The translations under genes and the position numbers were made by a program. From RGIG8597 sp045133795 (GTDB taxonomy: Bacteria; Spirochaetota; GWE2-31-10): 33,247 nt of DNA. Shown here in pieces: positions 32,905 to 33,247 of this stretch (position 1 is its first letter; each line of letters starts with the position of its first letter). The notes below the pieces were generated by a model. That model saw only the letters and a list, made by a program, of their open reading frames with translations. It did not search any database and had not been told where the DNA came from. The stretch spans positions 1 through 33,247 of the forward strand of contig JBGUUT010000034.1 in NCBI GenBank assembly GCA_045133795.1, read 5' to 3'.

Positions 32905-33247
32905 TCAAGTATTTTTCTCTCGAATATATTGAGCCGCATATAACACAAATCCCGAAATTATAATCAACAATCCTCCGATTACAGACTTCACATCCGGAAT
33001 CTCCCGCCAGCAAATAAAACCAAGTATTCCCGAAAAAACTATTATTGAATAACTATATACAGAAATCGATGAAGCTTTAGCATATTTATAGGCGTAAGTT
33101 AAAAGTATCTGACCTGCCGCAGCAAATACACCGGTTCCAATCAAAATTGCAAATTTTAAAAATGTCAGTAATTGAAAATCAGGTAACATCAAAAAGAACG
33201 AACACAAAACTGATGTATTGGAAAAATAAAAAACGACAACCAACGGA
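32905..33247 (-). CDS. EamA/DMT-family transporter, C-terminal part (truncated by window end)
   Basis: The frame is open to the right edge, so only about 114 residues from the C-terminus are visible. They contain four hydrophobic segments: VVVFYFSNTSVLCSFFLM, LKFAILIGTGVFAAAGQILL, SISVYSYSIIVFSGILGFIC and VIGGLLIIISGFVLYAAQYI. The stretch GQILLTYAYKYAKASSISVY followed by a WREIPD loop is the standard second EamA repeat of drug/metabolite transporters. The substrate is unknown. A TTG at 33243 is not a convincing start; the gene surely begins beyond the window. Confidence 0.85.
   Translation of the reverse strand, partial: PLVVVFYFSNTSVLCSFFLMLPDFQLLTFLKFAILIGTGVFAAAGQILLTYAYKYAKASSISVYSYSIIVFSGILGFICWREIPDVKSVIGGLLIIISGFVLYAAQYIREKNT

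Overview
This AT-rich window most likely comes from a motile spirochaete, probably a gut, oral or environmental member of Treponema. The evidence is two adjacent FlaB-type core flagellins that both begin MVINHN, followed on the same strand by flaG and fliD. Downstream lies a block of small unknown genes ending in tsaE and tsaB, which resembles, from memory only, the fliD-tsaE-tsaB order of Treponema pallidum. A TonB-dependent receptor, CoaX and polyphosphate genes suggest a freer-living species than T. pallidum.

Layout: (1) 1-3253, + strand: the tail of an unknown gene, a terminator-like hairpin, a TonB-dependent receptor and a FecCD-type ABC permease, together an iron, heme or cobalamin uptake locus without its ATPase here. 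(2) 3328-8882, + strand: a tight operon of an SbcD/Mre11-like nuclease, an SbcC/Rad50-like ATPase with a transmembrane hairpin inside its coiled coil, a small secreted protein and an outer-membrane-type protein. (3) 16366 down to 8890, - strand: flaB, flaB, flaG, fliD, three unknown genes, tsaE, tsaB. (4) 20017 down to 16544, - strand: coaX, a 437-residue unknown protein, rpmF and plsX. A tRNA-Phe gene stands alone at 20171-20243 on the + strand between two strong terminators. (5) 25584 down to 20489, - strand: a stand-alone cyclic-nucleotide-binding domain, a ROK sugar kinase, a Ppx/GppA-HD protein and polyphosphate kinase. (6) 25798-29432, + strand: a TPR-Clp/Hsp100 fusion ATPase, overlapping a TerB-like/DUF697-like partner. 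(7) 29599-32896, + strand: a zincin metallopeptidase with a coiled-coil tail, and a hybrid sensor kinase. The window ends in a truncated EamA-family transporter on the - strand.

Four systems deserve most attention: the TPR-Clp ATPase with its TerB/DUF697 partner; the SbcCD-like pair that appears membrane-anchored instead of carrying a zinc hook; the polyphosphate operon, whose Ppx homologue seems to lack the usual catalytic glutamates but keeps a complete HD domain; and the uncharacterised genes between fliD and tsaE. Several start codons were moved to later positions because strong Shine-Dalgarno sequences sit just before them. No gene-free stretch exceeds 300 bases. All family assignments come from reading motifs, without database searches.
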